Source of the DNA: Salinigranum rubrum
GTDB lineage: Archaea; Halobacteriota; Halobacteria; Halobacteriales; Haloferacaceae
Direction: 5' to 3'
Assembly: GCF_002906575.1 (NCBI RefSeq)
Contig: NZ_CP026309.1
Coordinates: 1,302,001 to 1,366,000 of the forward strand
DNA length: 64,000 nucleotides
Of the stretch, positions 42,748-52,762 are shown piece after piece. A program made the translations under genes and the position numbers. Position 1 is the stretch's first letter. Each line of letters opens with the position of its first letter. Below the pieces are notes generated by a model, which saw nothing but the letters and a program-made list of their open reading frames with translations, ran no database searches and was not told the origin of the DNA.

Positions 42748-44520
42748 CTACGCTAGCCGGTACACCCGCGCCTCCCACGGCCGCAGCGTCTCTCGTTCGA
42801 CGCGCGTCGAGTCGACGTCGTAGTTCGAGACGATGACCTCCTCTGCGTCTCCGGCGACGCTCGCGGGCGGCTCGAACTCCGTCTCGGTGTCCCCGAAGTT
42901 CAGCACCGTCAGCGTCTGCTCCTCGATCGTTCCGTCCTCGTCTGTCACCGTCCGCGTGTAGACCCACAGGCGGTCGTGCTCGGGGAGAAGGAGGTCGTAC
43001 GAACCGTACACGAGGACGTCCTCCTCGTGACGCAGCGAGATGAGGTCGCGGTAGTAGTGCCAGACGGAGTCGGGGTCCGCTCGCTCGCTCTCGACGTTCA
43101 CCTCCTCGTGATTGGGGTTGACCGGAATCCACGGCTCGCCGTCGGTGAATCCCGCGCTGAGGCTCGAATCCCACTGCATCGGCGTCCGCGCGTTGTCCCT
43201 GGACCGATACCGGACGAGGTCGAGGAGTTCGTCGTCGCTGGCGAAGCGTCCCCTCCGTTCGAGCGTCTCGACGTTCCTGAGCGTGTCGACGTCGCGGACC
43301 TCTCCGAGCGAGGTGAAGGGGTAGTTCGTCATCCCGATTTCCTCGCCCTGGTAGATGAACGGCGTGCCCTGTAGCGTGTACAGAAGCGTCGCGAGTAACA
43401 TCGCCGACTCCCGCCGGTAGCGCTCGCTGCCGAAGCGCGAGACCATCCGCGGTTCGTCGTGGTTGTTGAGGTACAGCGAGTTCCACCCCTCGCCGTCGAG
43501 CCCCTCCTGCCAGCGCGTGATGGTCGCTTTCAGCTCTCGGACGCTCCAGTCGGCCTTCGACCAGCGGCTCCCGTCGGGGCCGAAGTCGAGGCGCATGTGG
43601 TCGAAGTTGAACGCCATGCTCATGCCGTCGCCGTCCTCGCCGAGGAACTGTCTCGCCTCGTCGACGTCCATCTCGACCATCTCGCCGACGGTCATCGCGT
43701 CGTCGGGGACGGCTTCGTCGTGGATCTGTCGGACGTACTCGTGGACGCGCGGGCCGTTGACGAACTCGTCCGCGCCGCGGACGATGGCCGTCTCGTCCTC
43801 GCCGTCCGGGAGTTCCTCGGGCTTGGAGATGAGGTTGATGACGTCCATCCGAAAGCCGTCGATGCCCCTGTCGAACCAGAACTCCATCATGTCGAACACC
43901 TCCTCTCGCACCCGGGGGTTCGCCCAGTTTAGGTCCGGCTGTCGCTCGTCGAACACGTGAAGGTACCACTGCCCGCGTTCCTCGTCGAACGTCCACGCCG
44001 ACCCGCCGAAGAACGACTCCCAATCGTTCGGTGGGCGCTCGCGGACGTCTCGCGGCAGACCGTACTCGGCGGGGTCGTAGCGACCCTCCTCGTACTCGGC
44101 CTCGGAAACGGGTTCGCCGTCGCGCCAGAAGTAGAAGTCCTCGTACCCTTCCTCTTCGGCCCGCGACCGCCGGAACCACGCGTGTTCGTCGGAGGTGTGG
44201 TTCACCACGAGGTCCATGATGAGCCGTATTCCACGGTCGTGCAGTCCCTCCAGCAACGCCTCCCAGTCGGCCATCGTCCCGAACGTGTCGAGAATCGCCC
44301 GGTAGTCGGAGACGTCGTAGCCGTTGTCGACGTTGGGAGACTCGTAGACGGGGCAGAGCCAGACGACGTCGACGCCCAGTGCGTCGAGGTAGTCGAGTTT
44401 CTCGACGACTCCCTGCAGGTCGCCGATACCGTCGCCGTTGCTGTCGTTGAAGCTCCGAGGGTAGATCTGGTAGACGACGGATTCCTTCCACCACGCTCGG
44501 TCGTCGTCAGGGACAGTCAT
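42748..44520 (-). CDS. GH13 alpha-glucosidase / oligo-1,6-glucosidase, copy 1
   Basis: A 590-residue glycoside hydrolase family 13 enzyme (GH13_31-like: alpha-glucosidase, oligo-1,6-glucosidase or trehalose-6-phosphate hydrolase). The TIM-barrel active site is complete: nucleophile Asp226 (GFRMDVINL), acid/base Glu280 (TVGEM) and Asp355 (LNNHDEPR). The calcium-type loop NDSNGDGIGDLQG lies near residue 25. A C-terminal beta domain closes the protein. No signal peptide, so it works on imported sugars. It lies in tandem with a close paralog upstream. Confidence 0.9.
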   Translation of the reverse strand: MTVPDDDRAWWKESVVYQIYPRSFNDSNGDGIGDLQGVVEKLDYLDALGVDVVWLCPVYESPNVDNGYDVSDYRAILDTFGTMADWEALLEGLHDRGIRLIMDLVVNHTSDEHAWFRRSRAEEEGYEDFYFWRDGEPVSEAEYEEGRYDPAEYGLPRDVRERPPNDWESFFGGSAWTFDEERGQWYLHVFDERQPDLNWANPRVREEVFDMMEFWFDRGIDGFRMDVINLISKPEELPDGEDETAIVRGADEFVNGPRVHEYVRQIHDEAVPDDAMTVGEMVEMDVDEARQFLGEDGDGMSMAFNFDHMRLDFGPDGSRWSKADWSVRELKATITRWQEGLDGEGWNSLYLNNHDEPRMVSRFGSERYRRESAMLLATLLYTLQGTPFIYQGEEIGMTNYPFTSLGEVRDVDTLRNVETLERRGRFASDDELLDLVRYRSRDNARTPMQWDSSLSAGFTDGEPWIPVNPNHEEVNVESERADPDSVWHYYRDLISLRHEEDVLVYGSYDLLLPEHDRLWVYTRTVTDEDGTIEEQTLTVLNFGDTETEFEPPASVAGDAEEVIVSNYDVDSTRVERETLRPWEARVYRLA

Positions 44521-44610
44521 TGAATAAACTCGATAACGAGTATCCTTTTCTCCATCGGTCCACGCGGCGTGTGAGGTTCGTGTGCACGCCTCGTCTGCGT
44601 TGTGAGTCGA

Positions 44611-46386
44611 TCAGCGCTCGTGGTGGTAGACTCGCGCCTCCCACGGTCGGAGGTGGAGGTCGCCCGCTGCGAGTTCCCCCTCGGCGTCGGCGCCCGCGTC
44701 ACCGTCGCCGCCGTCTCCGTAGTTCCCGATGAGGAGCGTGGCGTGGTCGCTCGTGACCACCTCCGAGAGACCGACGGCGACCTCGTCGTCGGAGAAGTTC
44801 AGGGCGACCAGAAGCTGTTCGTCGCTCTCCTCACCCGTGAGCGTCCGGGTGTACACCCACACCGTGTCGTCGTCGGGGAACAGCGGGTCGTACTCGCCGT
44901 AGACGACGACGTCGTACTCACTGCGGAGGCTGATGAGGTCGCGGTAGTAGTGCCAGACGGAGTCGTCGTCGCGCCGTTCGGACTCGATGTTCACCTCCTC
45001 GTAATTGGGGTTGACCGGAATCCACGGCTCGCCGTCGGTGAACCCCGCGTTCGGATCGGACGACCACTGCACCGGCGTCCGCGCGTTGTCGCGGCTGTTC
45101 GCGCGGACCACCTCCTTCACCGCGTCGAACGACTCCACGTCGCCGTCCGCGATGGCGTTTCGAAGGGGGTTGAGCGTGTCCACGTCGCGGAACTCGTCGA
45201 GGGAGTCGAACGGGTAGTTCGTCATCCCCAGCTCCTCTCCCTGGTAGATGTACGGCGTCCCCCGAAGCGTGTGCAGGAGCGTCCCGAGGAGCTTCGCCGA
45301 CTCCCGGCGGTACTCGCCGTCGTTCCCGAACCGCGACACCATCCGCGGCTGGTCGTGGTTGTTGAGGTACAGCGAGTTCCACCCCACCTCCTCTAGACCT
45401 TCGTCCCAGCGGTTGAACACCGCCTTGAGATCCGAGAGCGCCCACTCGCCGCGCTCCCAGATGGCGTCGCCCCGGTCGAGCAGCATGTGCTCGAAGTGAA
45501 AGAGCATCGAGAGGCCGTCCTCGTCCGGGTCGAGGTAGCGACGCGCGTGCGCCATCGGCATCTCCGGCCCGAGCATCTCCCCCACCGTGAGATACTCGTC
45601 GTCGAGGACGCGCTCGCTCATCTCCGAGAGGAACTCGTGGATTCGCGGGCCGTTCGTCGATTGCGACATCGCACCGCCGAACGGATCCTCGGGGTCGTTC
45701 GGCAACCCGTCGGGCTTGGAGACGAGGTTGATGACGTCCATCCGGAAGCCGTCGATACCCTTGTCGAACCACCACTCCATCATGTCGAACACTTCGTCTC
45801 TGACCCGAGGGTTCTCCCAGTTGAGGTCCGGCTGCTTGACGTCGAAGAGGTGGAGATACCACTCCTCCCGCCCGTCGTCGTACGCCCACGCGGGGCCGCC
45901 GAAGAACGACTTCCAGGCGTTCGGTGGGGCCTCTCCCTCGGGTCCCTCCTTCGCCGACCACGACACCTCGTCGGCGTCGCGGCCCTCGCGCCACCAGTAG
46001 AAGTCCTCGTACCCCTCCTCTTCGACGCGCGACCTGACGAACCACTCGTGTTCGTCGGAGGTGTGGTTCACCACGAGGTCCATGATGAGTTTGATGTCAC
46101 GGGCGTGGAGTTCGTCGAGCAACGTTTCCCAGTCGGCCATCGTCCCGAACTCGTCCATGATGGCCCGGTAGTCGCGGATGTCGTACCCGTTGTCCGCGTT
46201 GGGCGAGTCGTACACGGGGCAGAGCCAGACGACGTCGACGCCGAGGTCGTCGAGGTACTCGACCTTCTCGACGATGCCTGGAATATCGCCGATGCCGTCC
46301 CCGTCCGAGTCGTTGAAGCTCCGTGGGTATATCTGGTAGACGACCGCCTCCTTCCACCACCGCCGCTCGATGTCGCGTTCGCTCAT
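44611..46386 (-). CDS. GH13 alpha-glucosidase / oligo-1,6-glucosidase, copy 2
   Basis: A 591-residue paralog of the gene downstream, with near-identical motifs (WWKEAVVYQIYPRSFNDSDG; GFRMDVINLVSKPDGLPND; TVGEM; LNNHDQPRMVSRFG). It differs in the loops around residues 130-170 and 230-290, so the two may have different chain-length preferences. No signal peptide. I chose the ATG at 46386. Tandem order on the same strand implies local duplication and perhaps shared control. Confidence 0.9.
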   Translation of the reverse strand: MSERDIERRWWKEAVVYQIYPRSFNDSDGDGIGDIPGIVEKVEYLDDLGVDVVWLCPVYDSPNADNGYDIRDYRAIMDEFGTMADWETLLDELHARDIKLIMDLVVNHTSDEHEWFVRSRVEEEGYEDFYWWREGRDADEVSWSAKEGPEGEAPPNAWKSFFGGPAWAYDDGREEWYLHLFDVKQPDLNWENPRVRDEVFDMMEWWFDKGIDGFRMDVINLVSKPDGLPNDPEDPFGGAMSQSTNGPRIHEFLSEMSERVLDDEYLTVGEMLGPEMPMAHARRYLDPDEDGLSMLFHFEHMLLDRGDAIWERGEWALSDLKAVFNRWDEGLEEVGWNSLYLNNHDQPRMVSRFGNDGEYRRESAKLLGTLLHTLRGTPYIYQGEELGMTNYPFDSLDEFRDVDTLNPLRNAIADGDVESFDAVKEVVRANSRDNARTPVQWSSDPNAGFTDGEPWIPVNPNYEEVNIESERRDDDSVWHYYRDLISLRSEYDVVVYGEYDPLFPDDDTVWVYTRTLTGEESDEQLLVALNFSDDEVAVGLSEVVTSDHATLLIGNYGDGGDGDAGADAEGELAAGDLHLRPWEARVYHHER

Positions 46387-46608
46387 GGTTCGAAAGCGCA
46401 CGATGAGACGGTTTGGTTCCGTCGATTCGTCCCCCGCTCCTGACACGTCCGTCGTTCGCGGTGTGGCGCCGTGAGACGTTGGGGTTCTCAGCCTCGGCGT
46501 GTCGGCGGTGAGTCACTGGTGGTCGATCCGTTCCCGTCGCGAGCGACGAACGAGAACAGTCGTCGGCGATTCCCCGCAGTTTTTGTATCCTGCCGCGTAT
46601 CCCCGCGT

Positions 46609-46839
46609 ATGGACGACCACGCTCACGGAGACGACCATCACGCGGGCGAAGGCCACGAGGACCACCGGGGGCAGAGCGAGGGCGAAGACGTCGGCCACGG
46701 CGACTTCCACGGCGCCAACGAGGACCACCGGACCACCTCGCCGATGCAGGCGTTCAGCACCTCGCAGGTCGGCATCGGCCTCGCCGTCCTCGTCGTCGGC
46801 CTCGTCGTCGTGTTCGGGATTCCGCTGCTCGCAGCCTGA
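46609..46839 (+). CDS. His-rich small membrane protein (DUF7550-like)
   Basis: A 76-residue protein. The first 45 residues are packed with His, Asp, Glu and Gly (MDDHAHGDDHHAGEGHEDHR), followed by one transmembrane helix (VGIGLAVLVVGLVVVFGIPL). This suggests metal binding at the membrane surface. I recall a haloarchaeal family (DUF7550) of this form. An AT-richer TTTTTG (46580-46585) lies about 25 bp upstream. Confidence 0.72.
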   Translation: MDDHAHGDDHHAGEGHEDHRGQSEGEDVGHGDFHGANEDHRTTSPMQAFSTSQVGIGLAVLVVGLVVVFGIPLLAA

Positions 46840-47039
46840 GATATCACTCTCTCTCAGCCTCGCGGGACTGTTCGGTGGCCCGCTCGCGGACGTGGGGCTC
46901 AGAAACGTCGGCGTCGTGTTCAGCCCGATTCGCCCCGTCTCGGACGGTGTCGGTTCGAGCGCCGACCTGCCTTCCCTCTGAGACCACGCTGCGACGGCGG
47001 GGCGTGTTCGGTTCTCCCCCGGGAGACGGCTCCCCGCTC

Positions 47040-49154
47040 TTACTCCAGTTCCCTCGTGAGCACGTCCCGTAACTCCTGAATCTCCTCGTAGCCGTACGTG
47101 AGCGTCTCGCCGACGACGTCGAGCGTCAGCGTTCCGTCACCGGTCGCCTCGCCCACTTCGGCGACCGGTGCGACGTCGTCGAAGCGTTCCCGCACGTGTT
47201 CGGGGGCGGTCGTCTCGACCACCGCGCGGCCGGGCGTCTCCTCGAAGCAGTCGCCCACCGAGTCGACGGCGGCGTCGACGCCCCCGTCACGTCCGACCAT
47301 CTCCGCGAGCGTCACCGCGAGGCCGCCGTGGCTCACGTCGTGGACCGCGAGCGTCGACTCCTGCCCCGCGACGTCGGCGAGGGCGTCGACGACCGCCGTG
47401 GGCTCTTCGGGGAGCGTCGGGAACCGGTCGCTGCCGCCGAACTGCGCGAGGAACTCCGACCCGCCGAGGGCATCCCCGCTCGCCCCGACGACGAGGAGCG
47501 TTCCCTCCCCGGCGACGCTGGCGGGAGGCGCGTCGTACGTGTCGGAGACGCCGACCATCGCCAGCGTGGGCGTCGGCGGAATGGGGCCGGAGACGGAGTC
47601 GTTGTACAGCGAGACGTTTCCGCCGACGACTGGTACCGAAAGCGTCCGGCACATATCGGCGAGGCCGTCGACGATGCCCCTGAAGCCGCCGTACACGTCC
47701 GGCTTCTCCGGGTTGCCGCCGTTCAGACAGTCGACGGCGGCGAGGGGCCGCGCCCCTTTCGCCGCGAGATTCGTCGCGTTCTCGAACGCGACGGCGCGAG
47801 CCCCCTCGTACGGGGCGGCGCTCGTCCAGTTGGGGTCCGCTCCGGCCGAGATGGCGAGACCCTTTCCGGCCTCTCTGATGGCCACGAGCGCGGCGTCGTC
47901 GCCCGGGCGGACGGAGGTTCGGTTGCCGACCTCGTGGTCGTACTGGCGGTAGACCCACCGCTTCGACGCCGTGTTCGGGCTTCTCACGACCGACTCGAAC
48001 GCCTCCGCCGGAGCGACGTCCGGGCGGTCGACCTCGGCTTCCGCCGGTTCGACCGAGTCGAGGTCGTTCATCGGCGCGCCGTCCGCGAGGAACTCGGCGG
48101 GGACGTCGACGACTGTCTCCCCCTCGAAGGTGCAGACGTAGTTGCCATCGGTCACCTCGCCGATGACCGAACAGCCGAGGTCGAACCGTTCTGCGAGTTC
48201 GCGGACGCGCTCGACGTTCTCGGGGGCGACTTCGTAGCACATCCGCTCTTGGGACTCCGCCAGCAGGATTTCGAGCGCGTTCATGTCCGGTTCGCGCTGG
48301 TGGACGCGGTCGAGTTCGATGCGCGCGCCGAGGTCACCCTTGGCGACGAGTTCGGAGGAGGCCCCGCCCAGCCCCGCGGCCCCGAGGTCCCGCGCGGCCA
48401 GCACGAGTCCCTCGTCGATGAGCGCCTCGTTACACTCGATGAGGAGTTTCTCGGCGTAGGGGTCGCCCACCTGCACCGCGGGCCGGTCCTCCGTCTCGGC
48501 GTCCTCGCTCAGGTCCTCGCTGGCGAAGGAAGCGCCGCCGAGACCGTCTCTCCCGGTCGCGTTCCCGACGAGGACGAGTTCGTTGCCGGGCGACTGAGCT
48601 TCGGCGGTGACCAGTCGCTCCGGGGAGAGCAACCCCACGCACGCGACGTTCACCAGCGGGTTCCCCTCGTAGTCGGGGTGGAAACAGACGCTTCCTCCGA
48701 CCGTCGGAACACCGATGCAGTTCCCGTAGTGGCTGATACCCTCGACGACGCCCTCCAGGAGGTACCGCGAGTGCTCGTTCTCGAAGGGGCCGAAGTACAG
48801 CGAGTCGGTCAGGGCGATGGGGTACGCCCCCATCGACAGCGTGTCGCGGACGATGCCGCCGACGCCCGTCGCGGCGCCGTCGAACGGGTCGACGTACGAG
48901 GGGTGGTTGTGGCTCTCGATGCCGAGGGTGATGTAGACGTCCTCCTTCCCCGGCAGCGCGACGACGGCGGCGTCGTCGCCGGGACCGACGACCACCTGCT
49001 CACCCCCGCTGTCGAACGCGGTGAGGAGGGGCCGGGACGACCGATAGGCGCAGTGTTCGCTCCAGAGGTTCTCGAAGAGCGCGGCCTCGGCTCCCGTGGG
49101 TTCCCGGCCGAGTTCGCGCTCGACGATAGCGCGGTCCGAATCGCGAAGGCTCAT
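47040..49154 (-). CDS. purL: Phosphoribosylformylglycinamidine synthase subunit PurL
   Basis: A 704-residue synthetase subunit of the fourth step of purine synthesis, converting FGAR to FGAM with ammonia from PurQ. It has the small-PurL architecture. Signature pieces are the N-terminal [23 protein letters not shown] and [19 protein letters not shown] (the ATP/Mg site). The second half repeats the fold ([33 protein letters not shown]). purS and purQ are not in the window. Confidence 0.95.
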   Translation of the reverse strand: MSLRDSDRAIVERELGREPTGAEAALFENLWSEHCAYRSSRPLLTAFDSGGEQVVVGPGDDAAVVALPGKEDVYITLGIESHNHPSYVDPFDGAATGVGGIVRDTLSMGAYPIALTDSLYFGPFENEHSRYLLEGVVEGISHYGNCIGVPTVGGSVCFHPDYEGNPLVNVACVGLLSPERLVTAEAQSPGNELVLVGNATGRDGLGGASFASEDLSEDAETEDRPAVQVGDPYAEKLLIECNEALIDEGLVLAARDLGAAGLGGASSELVAKGDLGARIELDRVHQREPDMNALEILLAESQERMCYEVAPENVERVRELAERFDLGCSVIGEVTDGNYVCTFEGETVVDVPAEFLADGAPMNDLDSVEPAEAEVDRPDVAPAEAFESVVRSPNTASKRWVYRQYDHEVGNRTSVRPGDDAALVAIREAGKGLAISAGADPNWTSAAPYEGARAVAFENATNLAAKGARPLAAVDCLNGGNPEKPDVYGGFRGIVDGLADMCRTLSVPVVGGNVSLYNDSVSGPIPPTPTLAMVGVSDTYDAPPASVAGEGTLLVVGASGDALGGSEFLAQFGGSDRFPTLPEEPTAVVDALADVAGQESTLAVHDVSHGGLAVTLAEMVGRDGGVDAAVDSVGDCFEETPGRAVVETTAPEHVRERFDDVAPVAEVGEATGDGTLTLDVVGETLTYGYEEIQELRDVLTRELE

Positions 49155-49321
49155 TCACTTCCCTGTCTATCCCGTCCCCATTAATGCGTTTCCCTATCCA
49201 CGTTCGTGGATAGTACGGGCGTCGCGGTCGTCCGTCCAGCCGTGGACATCGATGCGGACCGCTCGCCCGCCTCACTCCCCGAACGAGGAGGAACTATGAC
49301 GCTCCCCGTCGTCGCTCGGGC

Positions 49322-50197
49322 ATGGCTATCGACACCAGCGTGCAACTGTACGACTCCGCTGCGACGGGGTGGCAGCGCGGCCTCTACGACGACATCCAGG
49401 CGACGTTCCGCGCGCCCGTCGTCAACTGGATCTTCCGGACGCTCACCGCGAACGAACCCGCGTTCACCCGGTACCTCTGGGCGCAACTCAAGCCCGTGTT
49501 CGAGACGCGACTGTGCGGCGAGGCCTGCGTCGCGTACCGCACGGCGCTTCGTGAGCCGTTCGACGACCTCCCCCGGTACCGGGCCCGGGAGTTAGGACTC
49601 GACCCGTGGGCCTGGCGCGAACTCCACGGCCAACTCCGGACGTTCGACACGGTCGCTCCCCGCCTCGCCGTCACCTTCGAGTTCGTCTACCGGTCGCTCC
49701 ACGACGAACCGGTCGGCGTCGACCCGCGGACGGACGAGGCGGCGACCGCGCCGCTGCCGGAGTGGCTGGAGGGCGACCGCGGACTGGCGCCGACGATGGG
49801 CGCGTTCGACGACTTCGACCCGGCGGTCGAGGAGACGGTCCGGTCGGTCCAGGCGTTCCACGGCTTCGACGAGGGACTGCCCTCGATCTATCGCTGCTTG
49901 GTGCAGTGGCCCGACGCCTTCGCTCGGATGTGGACCGACCTCGAACCGCACCTCGACTCGTCGGCGTTCGGGACGGCGTGTGCGGCGGCCCGGGAGGTCA
50001 CCGTCGACCTCGTCGAGTCGACGCCGTACGTTCCCCAACTCTCGCCCGACGCCCTCGAACGCGCGGGGTTCGAAGCCGACACCGTCACTGCGCTCCGTGA
50101 CCTCTTCGACGACTTCGCCCGCGGACCGGTCGAGACCGTCCTCCCGGCCGTCGTCCTCGTCGCCCCGACCGTCGGTGCCGGATTCGACGGGCCCTGA
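49322..50197 (+). CDS. DehI-like halocarboxylic acid dehalogenase family protein
   Basis: A 291-residue helical protein of the DehI family as I recall it (haloacid dehalogenases acting on both D- and L-2-haloacids). The two-repeat layout is visible: WIFRTLTANEPAFTRYLWAQ with VFETRLCGEACVAYRTALRE, then later IYRCLVQWPDAFARMWTDLE with AFGTACAAAREVTVDLVES. Dehalogenase activity is not proved by sequence; haloarchaeal members are untested to my knowledge. Confidence 0.75.
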   Translation: MAIDTSVQLYDSAATGWQRGLYDDIQATFRAPVVNWIFRTLTANEPAFTRYLWAQLKPVFETRLCGEACVAYRTALREPFDDLPRYRARELGLDPWAWRELHGQLRTFDTVAPRLAVTFEFVYRSLHDEPVGVDPRTDEAATAPLPEWLEGDRGLAPTMGAFDDFDPAVEETVRSVQAFHGFDEGLPSIYRCLVQWPDAFARMWTDLEPHLDSSAFGTACAAAREVTVDLVESTPYVPQLSPDALERAGFEADTVTALRDLFDDFARGPVETVLPAVVLVAPTVGAGFDGP

Positions 50198-50232
50198 CCT
50201 GACCTGACCTGGTCTGCCCCGACTCTCCGGGC

Positions 50233-51315
50233 TCACACCCGTCGTGCCAGGTCGAGCGCCGAATCGAGGCCCATCGGACCCTCGTCGGCGAGGGCGGAGC
50301 GCAGGCGTTCGACGCGCTCGTCGCTCGGGTCCCGCCCGGCGCGTTCGAGCAGTCGGCGTGCGCCGCCGCGTCCGGTGTTCGCGCCGAACACTAGCGTCCG
50401 ACGCCCGCCGAACCGCGCCGGTTCGTACGGTTCCATCGAACTCGGCTCTTCGAGCATCGCGGCGACGTGGATGGGCGACTCGTGTTCGTGGACCGCCTCG
50501 CCCAGAACGGCCTTCCGGGGGTCGACCGACTCGTCCAGCGCGTCGAGGACGTCGCGGCACACCGGAACCAGTTGTCGAGAGTCGAGGCCGAACCCCTCCC
50601 CATCGTCGAGGGCGGCCGCGACGACCAGTTCTTCGAGCGCCGTGTTTCCCGCCCGCTCGCCGAGCGAGGCGACGGAGACGTCCGCCCGGCCCACGCCGCG
50701 GTCGGCGGCGACGAGCGCGTTGGCCGTCGCACAGCCGAGGTCGTCGTGGAGGTGGACGCCCACCCGCGAGAGGTCGACCGACTCGCCCACCGAGTCGAGA
50801 AACGCTCGTACCGAACGCGGGGTGGCGGTTCCGACCGTGTCGGCGAGGCTCACGAACCGGGCGTCGTCGAATCGCGCGGTCGCCCCGGCGACGACGTCGG
50901 GCGGCGTGCGGAACGCGTCGACGAACGTCAGCGTGGGCGTCGCCCCGCCGTCGTGGACCGCGTCGACGGCCGCCCGCATCGCGGTCAGCATCTCGTCCCG
51001 TGTCTTCCCGACCGTGTGTTCGAGGTGGAGGTCCGAAAGCGGTCCGAACACCTCGACGACGTCGGCACCGGCGTCGAGCGCCGCCTCGACGTCCCGGGGG
51101 AGGGCGCGGGCGATGGAGACGACGGCCGCGTCGCACTCGTCGGCGACACGCTCGATGGCGGCCGCGTCGGGGTCGCCCGCGGCGGCGAAGCCGACCTGGA
51201 CGTACTCGATGCCGAGTCGGTCCAGCGCCCGTGCCGCGTCGACCCGTGCTTGAGCCCCGTACGACCGACCGGGCATCTGTCCGCCCTCCCGAACGGTCAC
51301 GTCCTGTAACTGCAT
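50233..51315 (-). CDS. LeuA/HMGL-like acyltransferase family enzyme
   Basis: A 360-residue TIM-barrel enzyme of the isopropylmalate/citramalate synthase and HMG-CoA lyase superfamily. Barrel entry is DVTVREGGQMPG (normally DxTLRDGxQ), the metal His pair is VGVHLHDDLGCATAN, and GERAGNTALEEL is the conserved second motif. It lacks the C-terminal regulatory domain of LeuA and so is a short-form member. Substrate unknown; leucine or lysine synthesis are guesses. The ATG at 51315 is preferred over an in-frame GTG at 51324. Confidence 0.82.
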   Translation of the reverse strand: MQLQDVTVREGGQMPGRSYGAQARVDAARALDRLGIEYVQVGFAAAGDPDAAAIERVADECDAAVVSIARALPRDVEAALDAGADVVEVFGPLSDLHLEHTVGKTRDEMLTAMRAAVDAVHDGGATPTLTFVDAFRTPPDVVAGATARFDDARFVSLADTVGTATPRSVRAFLDSVGESVDLSRVGVHLHDDLGCATANALVAADRGVGRADVSVASLGERAGNTALEELVVAAALDDGEGFGLDSRQLVPVCRDVLDALDESVDPRKAVLGEAVHEHESPIHVAAMLEEPSSMEPYEPARFGGRRTLVFGANTGRGGARRLLERAGRDPSDERVERLRSALADEGPMGLDSALDLARRV

Positions 51316-51439
51316 CCGGTCCACGTACGACCACCCGGGTGAAACGGTTTGTCCTGCGGACGTCCCTCGGCAGCCGACTGACTCTCACGGCTGGCATTTT
51401 CACGAACATCGTCATGTTATCCGGGCTGTCCCACTGGAT

Positions 51440-51547
51440 ATGAGTGCGACAATCGACACGTTCTACGACAACGAGTGGATGGGAAACTGGACGTACCGCC
51501 CCGACGCGGCCAGGCGACTCGAAGCGGTCTTCGACGGCGGCTTCTGA
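51440..51547 (+). CDS. Candidate 35-residue microprotein
   Basis: An ATG frame encodes MSATIDTFYDNEWMGNWTYR, then PDAARRLEAVFDGGF. Its start is well composed and the residues look protein-like, but I recognise no family. It could be the 5' remnant of a longer gene. It lies in a 416-bp gap otherwise free of genes. Confidence 0.3.
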   Translation: MSATIDTFYDNEWMGNWTYRPDAARRLEAVFDGGF

Positions 51548-51731
51548 CGTCTCGAACCCGTTCGGGGACAGCGCCCGTTCGAGTGGTGAGAACGCCGGGG
51601 TCCCGGCGCTGTCCGACCGCTCCGACAGGGGCTGGCACGACGTTTTCGGTGCGCGGTGACGCCGCTTGCTGCCCGCGTTCGACGAGGGATTTCGACACTC
51701 CTATATCGAGTCACGAACCACCCCACGAGTA

Positions 51732-51932
51732 ATGGATGAGTCACGTGTCTGGGGCTCCCTCGGCATCCTGCTCGCCGTCGCGGGCCTCGCGGTGATCGCA
51801 CTCGACCACGAGTTCCTCACGGCCCTCAGCGAGGGACACGTCGGAGAACCGATCGTCTTCTACGTCGTCGGCGTCGCACTCGCCGTCCTCGTGACCGTCG
51901 TCATCATCGCGCCGAGTATGGCCGGCGAGTGA
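51732..51932 (+). CDS. Small two-helix membrane protein
   Basis: A 66-residue protein with two hydrophobic helices (LGILLAVAGLAVIAL; VFYVVGVALAVLVTVVII) joined by a short acidic loop. It ends with a polar tail. Start at 51732 (MDESRVWGS). No known family identified; small hydrophobic proteins of this form are common in haloarchaea. Confidence 0.6.
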   Translation: MDESRVWGSLGILLAVAGLAVIALDHEFLTALSEGHVGEPIVFYVVGVALAVLVTVVIIAPSMAGE

Positions 51933-52040
51933 CCTGTCTGCGGGGATTCGGCACCTCGGGTCGTCCCCACGGACGCACAGTCGACGGTCTGACCGAGACG
52001 GACCGAGGCGCTTTTTTACTGACCGCCGCAATCTCCTCCC

Positions 52041-52724
52041 GTGTTATCGGTCGAGTTGCACGCACACTCCGCGCTGTCGTACGACGGGCGTGACCCCGTC
52101 GAGGACCTCCTCGAACGCGCGCAGGCGGCCGACCTCGACGCCATCGCCGTCACGGACCACGACGAGATAGACGCGAGCCTCGACGCGGCCTCTATCGCGC
52201 CCGACTACGGCCTCGTCGGTATCCCGGCGATGGAAATCTCGTCGGCCGCCGGACACGTCCTCGCCTTCGGCATCTCCGACCTCGTGCCCGCGGGGCTCCC
52301 CTTCGACGAGACGCTCGATCGTATCCGCGACCTGGGGGGCATCGCCATCGTCCCGCACCCGTTCCAGACCTCCCGACACGGCGTCGCCCGGCACATCACT
52401 CGGGAACAACTCGCGACGGCGGACGCCATCGAGGTGTACAACTCCCGGCTCCTGACGGGCCTCGCGAACCGGAAGGCCGAGCGGTTCGCCGAGGAACACG
52501 GCCTCCCGATGACCGCCGGCAGCGACGCCCACATCGCCGAGATGGTCGGCCGCGCAGTCACGGAGGTCGACACGGACGAACGCACTCCGGAGGCGATCCT
52601 CGACGCCATCTGCGCGGGACGGACGAGCGTCGTGGGACGGAGAACCCCCTGGCGCGTCTCCATCCAGCAGGCGCTCTCGGGCGTCCCCCGTCGCGTGAAA
52701 CACACCGTTCTCGACGTCTTCTGA
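52041..52724 (+). CDS. PHP-domain phosphoesterase
   Basis: A 227-residue PHP-fold metal-dependent phosphoesterase starting at GTG. Metal motifs are VELHAHSALSYDG, VTDHDEI, GIPAMEISSAAGHVLAFGI, VPHPFQ and the C-terminal AGSDAH. This standalone PHP group includes nucleotide and RNA-type phosphodiesterases. It is followed 38 bp later by the asparagine-synthase-like gene, on the same strand. Confidence 0.85.
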   Translation: MLSVELHAHSALSYDGRDPVEDLLERAQAADLDAIAVTDHDEIDASLDAASIAPDYGLVGIPAMEISSAAGHVLAFGISDLVPAGLPFDETLDRIRDLGGIAIVPHPFQTSRHGVARHITREQLATADAIEVYNSRLLTGLANRKAERFAEEHGLPMTAGSDAHIAEMVGRAVTEVDTDERTPEAILDAICAGRTSVVGRRTPWRVSIQQALSGVPRRVKHTVLDVF

Positions 52725-52762
52725 GGGTCACAGATGGTGACGGACGCGAACGGAACCGGGAC

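Noticed and set aside
47196-49184. A 662-codon plus-strand frame opposite purL
   Set aside because: Pure antisense shadow of a well-conserved enzyme.
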